Shown here piece after piece: positions 7,036-16,671 of a DNA stretch of 64,000 nucleotides; position 1 is the stretch's first letter; the number at the start of each line of letters is the position of its first letter. The stretch covers positions 62,001 through 126,000 of the forward strand of contig CAVTRO010000006.1 of the NCBI GenBank assembly GCA_963737145.1, read 5' to 3'. The notes below the pieces were generated by a model that did no database searches, had not been told where the DNA came from, and worked only from the letters and a program-made list of their open reading frames with translations. This DNA comes from AP-15 sp963737145 (GTDB taxonomy: Bacteria; Pseudomonadota; Alphaproteobacteria; ATCC43930; CGMCC-115725). The position numbers were made by a program, and so were the translations under genes.

Positions 7036-10000
7036 GCGGCGGCCTCTGCCGTCATCACGGGGCGAGCGCGCGGCAGGCGGATCGTGAATTCGGTGAAATC
7101 ACCGACCCGGCTGTCCACAGCGATCGCGCCGCCGTGCTGGTGGGCGACGATGTCCCAGCTGATCGACAGACCGAGGCCAGTGCCCTCGCCGGTCGGCTTG
7201 GTGGTGAAGAACGGCTGAAACAGTTTGTCCCTGATTTCGGGCGGGATGCCGGCGCCGTTGTCGCGGATGCGGATTTCGACCGCCTCGCCGAGATCGCGCG
7301 TCGCCACCTTCAGCACCGGCCGGAAATCCGGTGCAGCGCTGTCGCGCTGGCGCTTGGCGGCGGCGTAAAAGCCGTTGCCGAACAGGTTGAGGAAGACGCG
7401 GGTCATTTCCTGCGGCGCCAGCTCGATCGGCGCGAGGGCTCGGTCGAAATCGCGTTCCAAAGAGATGTTGAAATTCTGGTCCTGCGCGCGGGCGCCGTGA
7501 TAGGCGAGGTTGAGCGCCTCCTCGACGAGGCCGTTGAGGTCGACCTCGCGGCGTTCGCCGCTCCCGCCGCGCGAATGCTCCAGCATGCTCTTGACGATGC
7601 CGTCGGCGCGCCGTCCGTGCTCGGCGATCTTTTCGAGGTTGCCGGTCAGCATTCCGACGATTTCGTCGACATCGGCGCGCTCGTCCTCGGCCAGCCCGGC
7701 TATCGCCGGCGCCGCAGTCTCCTTCAGCTCCGCCAGCAATTCGACCGAGAGGCCGGCAAAGTTGTTGACGAAGTTGAGCGGGTTCTTGATCTCATGGGCG
7801 ATCCCCGCGGTCAGTTGGCCGAGCGAAGCCATCTTCTCGGCCTGGATCAGGCTCGCCTGTGCGGTTTTCAACTCGCCGAGCGCCCGCTCGGCGGCGTGGC
7901 GGGCGGCATGAATCTCGGCCTCGGCGCGTTTGCGCTCGGTGATGTCGCTGTAGATCAACACAAAGCCGCCCGACGGCACCGGGTTGTGCCGTACCTCGAT
8001 GACCCGCCCATCGGGGCGGGTGCGCTCGGCCGACCATTGGGTGCCGACAATTTCGGTCAGCCGGCGTACTTCCGCCTCGGCATCGACCGCACCGTACTCG
8101 CCATGGGTGGCAAGATAACGGACATACTCGGCAAGGTTCGGACGCTCGGCCAACAGCTCGTCCGACAGGTCGAGAATTTGCTGGAAATTGCGGTTCCACG
8201 CGGCGAGCCGCAGCTCGGCATCGAACATCGCTACCCCGTCGCCCATATTGTCGAAGGTAACCCGGAGCTCCGCTTGGCGCTGGCGGATCTCGTCGAGCAG
8301 CCGAGCATTATCCATCGCGATGACCGCCTGTGCGGCGAAGCTTTCGAGCAGCGCGATCTGCTTGTCGGAGAACGGCCGCACTTCCGCCCGATTGCACGAG
8401 AGGACGCCGAGTAGCGCATCATCCTTCCGCAGCGGCAGCAGTAGGTTCGTGCGCACCCCGCCACGCTCGGCGACAGCGCGGGCGATCGGATCTTCGAGCC
8501 GCATCAGGTCGGGGACATGGATCAGGCGCTCGCCCGCGAGCAGGGCCGCGAGGCGGGGGTCTTCCGAGACGGTAATCCCGCGCCGCATCCGCTCCGGCGG
8601 CCCCTCGGGATAACCTTGTGACGCGGCGGCTCGGAATACTTCGCCATCAAACAGGAACAGGGTTCCACGCGACGCGCCGCCCAGGGCGTGCGCCTTCTCC
8701 AGGATCGCCTCGAACACCGGCCGAAGATTGCCGGGCGATGAATTGATGACCTGCAGGATCTCGGCGGTCGCGGTCTGCTGCTCCAAGGCCTCTCGCGTCT
8801 CGGTGATCAGCCGCGTATTCTCGATCGCGATCACCGCCTGGTCCGCGAAGGTGCGGACTAGCTCGATTTGCCGCTCCGTGAACGGCTCGACCCGCTGCCG
8901 CGTCAGCACGATCACCCCGATGACGTCGCCCTCGCGCATCAACGGCACGCCGATCGCGGTTCGATACTGTCCAATCGTCACCGCTTCGGTAACGGTGAAA
9001 TCAGGGTCGACGGCAACGTCGCTGATCTGCACGACCCGACCTTCTGCTGCTGCCCGCCCGGCTATGCTTCCACGTCCCAGCGGCAGCAGATGACCCCTGA
9101 TGAAGGCCTCGTAATCGGGTGAGGTCGCGTGCGTAGCGGCGACCCGGAAACCGTCGCTTTCACGGTTAGAGATCGTCCCCAGGTCGGCGGAACAGAGGCG
9201 GGCGGCCGTCTCGACCAGCGTATCTAGCACTGGCTGCAGATCGAAAGTCGAGCGGCTGATGACCTTGAGCACGTCGCTCGTCGCGGTCTGGTATTGGAGC
9301 GATTCCTGAAGGTCACGTGTGCGGGCCTGCAATTCGGTGATCAGCCGCGCGTTCTCGATCGCGATCACCGCCTGATCGGCGAAGGTGCGGACCAGCTCGA
9401 TCTGCCGTTCGGCGTAAGGCTCAACTCGTAGCCGGCCGAGCGTGATTACGCCGATTGGCACTCCCTCGCGTAGCAGCGGCGCTGCCATCGTCGAGCGGAT
9501 TTGATCGGTCCTGGCTTCTTGAAGGTCGTAATCGGGTTCTCTCAGAACGTCGGTGATGCGGACTACTTCGCCCGTCATCAGCGCTCGTCCTGTGGTCGAT
9601 CCACGGTCGGCCCCGATCGTCAGGCTCCCAATCACCGCACCAAAAGCCGGTGTCGGGGCGAACTGGGCGGCCAGTCGGACGACATCACCCTCGCGCCGGA
9701 AAATGAATGCGGTATCGGATTGGGTAAGTATCGCTGCGCTTTCGGCCAAGGTTTCGAGCACACGCTGGAGGTCGAAAGCAGAGCGGCTGATGACCTTGAG
9801 CACATCGCTGGTCGCGGTCTGGTATTCGAGCGACTCCTGCAAATCGGCGGTGCGGGTCTGCAGTTCCCCGAGCAGGCGCGCGTTTTCCATCGCGATGACC
9901 GCCTGTGCCGCGAAATTCTGCAACAGCGCGATCTGCTTGTCAGAAAACGGCCGCACTTCCGACCGATTGCAAGTGAGCAAGCCGAGCAGCGCGCCGTCCT

Positions 10001-12516
10001 TTCGCAACGGCAGCAGCAGGTTGGTGCGTACCCCTTGCGCGGCAACGGCTCGGGCGACCGGATCATCGAGCTGGCTCAGATCGAGGATGTGAATGAGGCG
10101 CTCGCCCGCTGCCAGCGCCGCCAGGCGCGGGTCTTCCGAGACGGCGATATCATCCTTTTGCGGGCCGTTATAGCCATGCGACGCGACGCGACGGAACACT
10201 TCGCCGTCAAAGAGGCGCAGCGTGCCGTCCGATGCGCGGCACAAAGCCTGCGCCTTCTCCAAGATCGTGTCGAATACCGGCGCGAGGTAGCCGGGGTAAG
10301 AATTGATGACCTGCAGCACTTCGGCGGTTGCGGTCTGCTGCTCCAGCGCCTCGCGCGTCTCCGTCAAGAGGCGGGCGTTTTCCATCGCGATAACCGCCTG
10401 CGCCGCGAAATTTTCGAGCAGCGCGATCTCCTTGTCGGAAAACGGTCGGACCTCCTGGCGGTTGCATGAGATTGCGCCGAGCAGTCTGCCGTCCTTGCGC
10501 AGCGGTAACATGAGGTTGGTGCGGACCCCGCCGCGCCCGGAGACGGCGCGGGCGGTCGGAGCGTCCAGCAATCTCAGATCGGGATTGTGAACCCAGCGGA
10601 CATTGTCATCCAGCAGCTGGGTCGCGGCGGAGAGGACGACGCCCTGACGCAGCCGCTGCGCCAAATCTTCCGGGTATCCGTGCGTGGCAGCCGCACGAAA
10701 AAGCTCGCCATCGAACAGAAACAAGCTCCCCAAGGTTGCTCCGCACAACGTGTGGGCTTTGTCCAGAATCGTGTCGAATACCGGCGTGAGGTCGCCGGGT
10801 GATGAATTGATCACCTGCAGCACCTCGGCTGTAGCCGTCTGCTGCTCCAACGCCTCACGCGTCTCGGTGATAAGCCGCGCGTTTTCGATCGCGATGACCG
10901 CTTGAGCCGCGAAATTTTGCAAGAGCGCGATCTGCGTGTCAGTAAACGGGCGGACCTCGTGCCGATGGACGTTGATGACACCAAGCAGCGCCCCCTCCTT
11001 GCGCAATGCCACGGCCAGCCAGGTTCGAACGTTCCGCAGCTCTAGTCGGCTGCGCGCCACCGGATTGTCGCGAAAGGTATCGGTCTCCCGAACATCGGCG
11101 ATGTGGGTGATGCGTTCGCCGCGCGCGATCTGATCATAGAGCCCGCCGGGCCGATCGAGCCGGCTCGGGCCGAGTTGCCGCAGCCGCTCGAATATCTGCG
11201 GCTCACCGTACGCCGCGACGAGCTGAAGCGACTCGCCGTCAAAGGTACGAACCGCCGCTTCATCGGCCTCGCACAGCCGCACAGCCCTCTCGACCATCGC
11301 GTCGAACACCGGCGCCAGATCACCGGGCGAGGAATTGATAACCTGCAAGACCTCGGCGGTCGCGGTCTGTTGTTCCAAGGTTTCGCGCGTCTCGGTCAGG
11401 AGCCGCGCGTTTTCCATTGCGATCACCGCCTGTGCGGCGAAATTCTGCAACAGCGCGATCTGCTTGTCCGAGAAGGGCCGCACTTGCTGGCGATAGACCG
11501 TGAGACTGCCGAGCAGAGCGTCGTCCTTGAGCAACGGCACAACGAGAAGAGTACGCGCGCCGCCGAGCTCGACCGTAGCGACGCGCAACCGGTCGCCCAA
11601 CCGATAGGCCTCGGAGGCCCTGATATCCGTAATGTGGATGAGGCGTTCCCCGCTCAGCACGCGCCCGAGTCCAGTCTCCGGGCCGGGCCGCAACGGCTCG
11701 CGCGCGAAATTTGCGTATGGGCCCGGCACACCGCGCATTGCAACGGCGTTTAATTGCTTGCCATCGTAGGTCCGCAAGACGCCGAAAGCGGCGTCGCACA
11801 GATGCATCGCTTTTTCCAGCATCGAGTTCGAACACCGGGGCGAGATCGCCGGGCGACGAATTGATGACCTGCAGCACCTCCGCCGTCGCTGTCTGCTGCT
11901 GCAAGGCCTCGCGCGTCTCTGCCATGAGCCGGGTGCTTTCAACAGCGATGAGCGCTTGCGCTGCGAAGGTCTTGAGCAGCTCCACCTGACTCGGCGGGAA
12001 GGGCCCGGCCTCGGCTCGATTGACAGTGATCACCCCAATCGGGCGGTCTTCGCGGAGCATCGGGACCGACAGGACGCTGCGAAGCCCGATGGCCTTCGCC
12101 CACTCCCGGCTCTGGTAGTCGGGATCCCCAAGAACGTCGGGGATATGGACGACCGCGCTATCGGCCACCGCCCTTGCCGTCGCATTATCCCGGCTGGGCG
12201 GAGCGGGAAACAGCCGCCGCGTCGTCTCGATGGCGTGCGGCGAAAATTGGCTCTCGGCGAGAAAATGGATCAGCTTTCCATCGAACCGGTAGACGCTGGA
12301 GTTCAAGGCGTTGCACAGCCGCGCCGCGCTATTGGCGATCGCTTCGAAGACCGGCCCCAAATCGGTCGATGAACGGTTGATAATGTGCAAAATTTCGGCC
12401 ATTGCGGCCTCGCGGGCCAGCGCTTCGTCGCGCGCGGCGGTGCGCTCGTGGAGTTCTCGCTGGAGCGCGGCAACGGTTTGCCGCAGATCTGTCGCCGCGT
12501 CGTCGAGCATTGCCAT
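7032..12516 (-). pseudogene. Giant hybrid-free sensor histidine kinase with eight GAF domains, PAS, HisKA and HATPase_c (one frameshift)
   Basis: Reading from the ATG at 12516 (GGCGAGG upstream) a short coiled N-terminus leads into GAF1. Near 11823-11829 one extra base shifts the frame, after which GAF2 onward runs open to 7032. Eight ~150-residue GAF units follow each other, linked by near-identical helices (ETREALEQQTATAEVLQVINSSPGDL...). Then come a PAS domain (VTFDNMGDGVAMFDAELRLAAWN), a coiled linker, the H-box GIAHEIKNPLNFVNNF with the phospho-acceptor His, an N-box NLFGNGFYAAAK, DNGAGIP, FQPFFTTKPTGEGTGLGLS. No membrane segment, so probably a cytoplasmic sensor of small molecules, light or redox. 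No receiver domain or response regulator lies next to it. The intact 1636-residue frame could restart at the ATG at 11822. Whether the break is real or a sequence error is open. Confidence 0.85.
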
Positions 12517-12670
12517 TCGGTCTGCCTCGCCTACCCGCCAATGCCCGCTGGGACCTCCCGATGAGCGGCGGTTCGGCTGCCGAGCAGCTCCCGACCCCGC
12601 GACCGAGCGGTACACACGCATTACGCGCGAGATTACCCCTTCCGCTCCAAGCTGAGAAAGATTTGCTTTT

Positions 12671-13402
12671 TTAAAGCCCCAAATAGAACTTGCGGACCAG
12701 TTCGTTGTTGTTGAGCTCGTCGGCGGAGCCGCCTTCGAAGGCGATCTTGCCGTGGACGATGACGTAGCCGCGATCGGCGATGCGGACGGCCTGGATGAAG
12801 TTCTGCTCGGCCATCAGCACAGTCAGCTGATGACGGTCCTTCAATTCCTTGATCTTCTCGATCGTGCGCTTGACGAGGACCGGCGCGAGGCCGACCGACG
12901 GCTCGTCGATCAGCAGGATCTTGGGCGCCGACATCAGCGCGCGCGCCAAGGCCAGCATCTGCTGCTCGCCGCCGCTGAGGCTGCCGGCCAATTGGCGCCG
13001 CCGTTCGCTGAGCACCGGGAAGGTCTCGTACGAGGAGCCGAGATTGTGCGCGATCGCCGTGCGGGCGAGCGGGCGGAAGGCGCCCAACAGCAGGTTTTCC
13101 TCGACCGTCAGCTTTGGGAAGAGGCGCCGGCCTTCCGGCACAAGACTAATCCCGAGATCGACGATTGCCTCGGTCGAGCGGCCGACCAGATCGTGCCGCT
13201 CGCCGTCGATCTCGGCAACGATCGTCCCGGCGGTGGGTGGCACGATCCCCATCACGCATTTCATCAACGTGCTCTTGCCGTTGCCGTTGGTGCCGAGGAG
13301 CACGACGGTCTGGCCGGGTTCGACCGACAACGAGACGTCCTCGAGCACCCGCACCGCGCCGTAGCCCGCGTCGAGGCCGGTTAGGGTGAGGCTACTCGCC
13401 AA
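12671..13402 (-). CDS. livF: Branched-chain amino acid type ABC transporter ATP-binding protein (LivF), operon 1
   Basis: About 243 residues. Walker A GTNGNGKST, signature LSGGEQQMLALARAL, Walker B ILLIDEPSVGLAP and a C-terminal LivF-type end (NELVRKFYLGL) are present. It powers import of branched-chain amino acids or related amides and acids by the HAAT family. No ATG lies near the start of homology; a TTG at 13402 with GAGAGG upstream fits best, which makes it overlap the end of livG by 11 bases. The longer frame to 13453 would lie inside livG. Last gene of the livH-M-G-F operon; no binding protein gene accompanies this copy. Confidence 0.9.
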   Translation of the reverse strand: MASSLTLTGLDAGYGAVRVLEDVSLSVEPGQTVVLLGTNGNGKSTLMKCVMGIVPPTAGTIVAEIDGERHDLVGRSTEAIVDLGISLVPEGRRLFPKLTVEENLLLGAFRPLARTAIAHNLGSSYETFPVLSERRRQLAGSLSGGEQQMLALARALMSAPKILLIDEPSVGLAPVLVKRTIEKIKELKDRHQLTVLMAEQNFIQAVRIADRGYVIVHGKIAFEGGSADELNNNELVRKFYLGL

Positions 13403-14129
13403 GATAGGCCCTCTCGACCTCGGGGTTGCGGATCGCTTCCTGCGGCGAGCCATCGGCGATCTTCTGCCCGGCGACCAGCACGACCAGCCGGGTCGAAAAG
13501 CTCATCACGGCGCGCATGATGTGCTCGATCAAGACGATCGTGATGCCTTGCTCGTTGAGGCGGAACAGCACGAGGAGGATTTCCTCGACCTCGGACGGCG
13601 AGAGGCCGGCCATGGCCTCGTCGGCAAACAACAGCCGCGGCGCGCTGGCGACGGCGCGGGCGAGCTCGAGCTTGCGCATCTCGACCTGGGTCAGGTCGCG
13701 CGGCAGATGCAGCGCCTTGTCGGCGAGCCCTACATCGCCGAGCAGCGCGCGGCAGCGCTCGGCGATGGCCGCGCCGGAGAGATGCGGGCCGTGACGGGCA
13801 TTCACCGTGTAGAGCAGCGGAATTCGCAGGTTGTCGACGAGATTGAGACTGCGGAACGGCTTCGGCAATTGGAAGCTGCGGGCGAGCCCCAATCGGGTGC
13901 GCCGGTAGGCCGGCACGCCGTCGATGGCGTGCCCGTCAAATACCGCGCTCCCGCTGTCGTGATGCAACGTGCCGGAGAGGCAGTTGACGAGCGTGCTCTT
14001 GCCCGAGCCGTTCGGCCCGATTAAGCCGAGCCGCTCGCCGGCGGCGACGGTGAAGTTGATGTCCTCGAGCGCGACAAAACCGCCGAAGCGCTTGCCGAGC
14101 CCGCGGACCTCGAGGATGGAAGCGGGCAT
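13392..14129 (-). CDS. livG: Branched-chain amino acid type ABC transporter ATP-binding protein (LivG), operon 1
   Basis: 245 residues: Walker A GPNGSGKST, the LivG-type RTRLGLARSFQLPKPF segment, Walker B LLFADEAMAGLSPSE, and switch His in LIEHIM. The ABC signature is unusual, LTQVEMRKLELARA instead of the usual LSxGxxRxLEIARA, and Walker B ends DEAMAGL instead of DEPxAGL, both seen in some HAAT subfamilies. Its ATG at 14129 shares bases with the livM stop (TGATG), a tight translational coupling. The reverse-frame extension upstream to 14939 lies within livM and is not part of the gene. Confidence 0.9.
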   Translation of the reverse strand: MPASILEVRGLGKRFGGFVALEDINFTVAAGERLGLIGPNGSGKSTLVNCLSGTLHHDSGSAVFDGHAIDGVPAYRRTRLGLARSFQLPKPFRSLNLVDNLRIPLLYTVNARHGPHLSGAAIAERCRALLGDVGLADKALHLPRDLTQVEMRKLELARAVASAPRLLFADEAMAGLSPSEVEEILLVLFRLNEQGITIVLIEHIMRAVMSFSTRLVVLVAGQKIADGSPQEAIRNPEVERAYLGE

Positions 14130-15076
14130 CACCGGAGCCTGGCACGCCGGCGGCTCCGCACCAGACCGACGATGCCATTGGGCGCGATGACCACAAAGAC
14201 GATCAGTAGAACGCCGACGATCAACAAGTTGAGCGCCGAAGAGATCGTCACTGTGGCGAGCTGCTGGATCGTGCCGAGCAATACGGCGCCGATCACTGGG
14301 CCGATCCAGCTCGTCATGCCGCCGATCATCGGCATTGCGACGCTGTTGACGGCATAGGAAAGATTGAAGCTCGAGGCCGGATCGAGATAGGTCACGTAAT
14401 AGGGCAGGGGGGCGCCCGACATGCCCATCAGCGCGCCGCTCAATGTCGTCGAGATGAGCTTCAGCCGCAAGGTCGGCACCCCCGCCGCCTCGGCCGCCTG
14501 CTCGTCGTCGCGGATCGCGTTGAAACCGAGGCCTAATGTCGAGCGCTCGATGGTCCGCGCGATCGCCACCGAGATCCAGGTCAATGCCAGCATCAGCGAA
14601 TAGAGATACTGGATGTAGCTGCCGTAGATCGGCGATTGCTGCGGCCTGATAACGTAAATGCCGCGCGATCCGCCGACGAAATCCCAGTTGACGATCAGGG
14701 TCTGCGCGACGATCGCCAACGCCAGGGTGGCGATCGCGAAAAACACGCCCTTGAGCCGCAAGGTCAGATACCCCATGCCGAAACCGACAATGCCGGAAGT
14801 GATCCCGCCGAGCAGCATCATCACCGGAAGCGGCAGGGATGTGAGCTTGTGCAGCACGACGGCACTGTAGGCCCCAACGGCGAAAAACGCGCCAGTGCCA
14901 AAATTGGTGTACCCGGTGTACCCGCCGAGGATATTCCAAGCCGTCGCCAATACGATGAACTGCAGTACCTGGTAGGCGGCAAAGAAATAATACTCGTTGC
15001 CGATCAACCCACGCGTCAGCAGCAGAAACGCCAATGCGACAATGAACGAAACAATCCAGAACTTGGCGGTACCCAC
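14129..15076 (-). CDS. livM: Branched-chain amino acid type ABC transporter permease (LivM), operon 1
   Basis: 315 residues, polytopic, with the LivM hallmarks of a GGYTGYTNFGTGAFFAVGAY motif near the N-terminus and a conserved cytoplasmic loop LGLGFNAIRDDEQAAEAAGV that contacts the ATPases. It starts at a GTG (15076). It forms the inner-membrane channel with LivH. A 260-base gap with hairpin repeats separates it from livH upstream, while livG follows directly with overlapping stop and start. Confidence 0.9.
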   Translation of the reverse strand: MGTAKFWIVSFIVALAFLLLTRGLIGNEYYFFAAYQVLQFIVLATAWNILGGYTGYTNFGTGAFFAVGAYSAVVLHKLTSLPLPVMMLLGGITSGIVGFGMGYLTLRLKGVFFAIATLALAIVAQTLIVNWDFVGGSRGIYVIRPQQSPIYGSYIQYLYSLMLALTWISVAIARTIERSTLGLGFNAIRDDEQAAEAAGVPTLRLKLISTTLSGALMGMSGAPLPYYVTYLDPASSFNLSYAVNSVAMPMIGGMTSWIGPVIGAVLLGTIQQLATVTISSALNLLIVGVLLIVFVVIAPNGIVGLVRSRRRARLR

Positions 15077-15337
15077 GCCGCCCTCACTCGAAATAGCCCC
15101 TCTCCCGCACTGCGGGAGAGGGAGGGGCCCAGCCTGAAGGGCTGTTTATTCCCGCTCTCCGCCCTTGGGGGTGGAGAGGGCCGGGGTGAGGTGAAGGAAT
15201 TCTGGGCTGTGGCGCCACCCACCTCACCCTCCCCATCGCCGGCGCGACGGGTCCCCTCCCTCTCCCCCCGTAAGCGGGCGGAGAAGGCAAATCCCGCGGT
15301 GCAGGAGAGGGGCTGGTTAGGCGGTTGCTGCTCATCG
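15077..15337. repeat. REP-like intergenic palindromes between livH and livM
   Basis: The gap holds a perfect palindrome CTCTCCCGCA/TGCGGGAGAG around 15100-15121, a GAGAGGGCCGGGGTGAGG block near 15172-15192, and an inverted CCTCACCCTCCCC / CCCTCTCC region up to about 15315. Similar CTCTCCCGC-N-GCGGGAGAG hairpins with GGTGAGG flanks recur at 26640-26745, 28580-28712 and 29733-29765. These resemble dispersed intergenic palindromes common in Bradyrhizobium-type genomes. Inside the operon such a hairpin can lower downstream expression or stabilise the upstream message; that is inference. Confidence 0.75.
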
Positions 15338-16210
15338 TCAGCGGCCCAAGATGCCGGCGGGGCGCACGGCGAGGGTGAGGAGGAGGAAGCCGAACGCGAC
15401 GGCGGGCGCCCAGGAGGGGCCGTAAAAGGTCGCGGTGATGCTTTCGACGACGCCGATCAGAACGGCGCCGGCGAGCATGCCGGGAAAGCTGGTCATGCCG
15501 CCGAGCACGCAGATCGCGAAGATCCGCCCGATATAATCCCGGCCGATCGATGGCTCGACCGGCTGGATGATGATCAACAGGGCACCGGCGACCGAGGCGG
15601 TGGCAATCGAGAGGCCGAAGGCGATGCGCTTGACGCGGCTGGGGTTGGCCGCCATCAGCTGCAGCGCGAGCCGGTCTTGCGAGACGGCGAGGATGGCGCG
15701 GCCGATAAAGGTGCGTCCCAAGAAGACCTGCAGCACCGCGAGCATCAACAGCGAAACCAGGAACGGAACCAGCATGCGTAACGGCAGGTCGACAAAGCCG
15801 AGATGTAAGCTCGGGCCGATGTAAGGGGCGTCGACAAACCGGTAATCGACGCCGAACACCAGGATCAGCCCGACCTCGCCGACAAATAATAGACCGAAGA
15901 AAAAGGCGAGACCTTGGATCGACTCCTCGCCGCGCCGTTCGAATGCGTAGTAGTAGATCTGGTAAACCGCCATGCCGACGAGAAAAAACACCGGCGCCAT
16001 GACGACGCCGATCAGGATCGGGTCGATGCCGAAGTTGGAATTGACGATGTAGGCGACAAAAGACCCGAGCATGATGAAGGCCGGGTGGGCGATGTTGACG
16101 ATGTCGAGCATGCCGAAGGAGATCGTCACCCCGACCGTGACCGCGGCATAGAACCCGCCGAGCAGGAGGCCTGCGACGATCGCGTTGACTGCCAGATCGA
16201 GCGAGATCAT
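15338..16210 (-). CDS. livH: Branched-chain amino acid type ABC transporter permease (LivH), operon 1
   Basis: 290 residues, about eight membrane segments, with the LivH N-terminal motif GGFYAAVTVGVTISFGMLDIVNIAHPAF and the conserved AVSQDRLALQLMAANPSRVKRIAFGLS cytoplasmic loop. The C-terminus has the GMTSFPGMLAGAVLIGVVES element shared by the family. First gene of operon 1 as read on the reverse strand. An ATG at 16210 opens the family-like N-terminus. With livM, livG and livF it makes a complete import channel; the binding protein must be encoded elsewhere. Confidence 0.9.
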   Translation of the reverse strand: MISLDLAVNAIVAGLLLGGFYAAVTVGVTISFGMLDIVNIAHPAFIMLGSFVAYIVNSNFGIDPILIGVVMAPVFFLVGMAVYQIYYYAFERRGEESIQGLAFFFGLLFVGEVGLILVFGVDYRFVDAPYIGPSLHLGFVDLPLRMLVPFLVSLLMLAVLQVFLGRTFIGRAILAVSQDRLALQLMAANPSRVKRIAFGLSIATASVAGALLIIIQPVEPSIGRDYIGRIFAICVLGGMTSFPGMLAGAVLIGVVESITATFYGPSWAPAVAFGFLLLTLAVRPAGILGR

Positions 16211-16671
16211 CGGGTAGGTGCGCCCACGGCGTGCAACAGCGGTCCCGGCATTTTCTCCCCGCGGTTATGTCTCTGCCCTCGGCGCATTAGAGCAGCATCC
16301 GCTCGGTCTGTTAAGCGCAGGCGGTCCGTCACCTTAAACTCTCGACCCTGCGATGGCGGTTTTCTTTACAGGTGGAGCATCAGAATCCTGGGTCGAACGA
16401 CCGGAATCTCAAAGGTTCGGGCCGATTCAGAAGGACGGGCCAATGTCGGAGGCTTTTACAACCGGGCGCGAACGGATTTGCTGCCTCAGGCTAAATCATT
16501 AATAGCGTTAAGATTTCCTAATTGGCACTCCCTTTGCATAATCGTTGGCGATGCTAGGGGACCGGCTGGTTGCTGGCTACGCGCTGGTGGGTGAGATCTT
16601 TCGAGGCGGGCCGTTCTGCAATCGCTGCCGGTTGCGATCTGTCAAGAAAAAGCTCGATGGAGGAAAAGATA
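16211..16671. other. Divergent intergenic region between livH and the PEP-CTERM gene
   Basis: About 460 bases without a supported gene. It must hold the livH promoter on the reverse strand and carries a clear sigma-54 type element at 16523-16538 on the forward strand. Local composition becomes AT-richer (around 16490-16560), as expected of a promoter region. Nothing else was recognised. Confidence 0.5.
16523..16538 (+). promoter_or_regulatory. Sigma-54 (RpoN) -24/-12 promoter
   Basis: TGGCAC, a five-base spacer (TCCCT), then TTGCA, which is a perfect match to the RpoN core TGGCAC-N5-TTGCW with the invariant GG and GC at the correct spacing. It points at the PEP-CTERM gene and would give a leader of roughly 120 bases. 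PEP-CTERM genes in other bacteria are tied to the sigma-54 activator PrsR, so the placement makes sense. No upstream activator site was identified. Confidence 0.75.

Noticed and set aside
7134..8414. 426-residue open frame on the forward strand
   Set aside because: Antisense to the kinase core and the last GAF domain; no motif of its own.
7032..12516. CRISPR or tandem DNA array in the kinase
   Set aside because: The repeated DNA is coding and each unit is a GAF domain plus linker of about 500 bases.
15077..15337. CRISPR array
   Set aside because: The repeats are palindromic, irregular in spacing and have no spacers of equal length.
14636..15781. 381-residue open frame on the forward strand
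   Set aside because: Covers the reverse strand of livM, the repeat gap and livH; no homology-like blocks.
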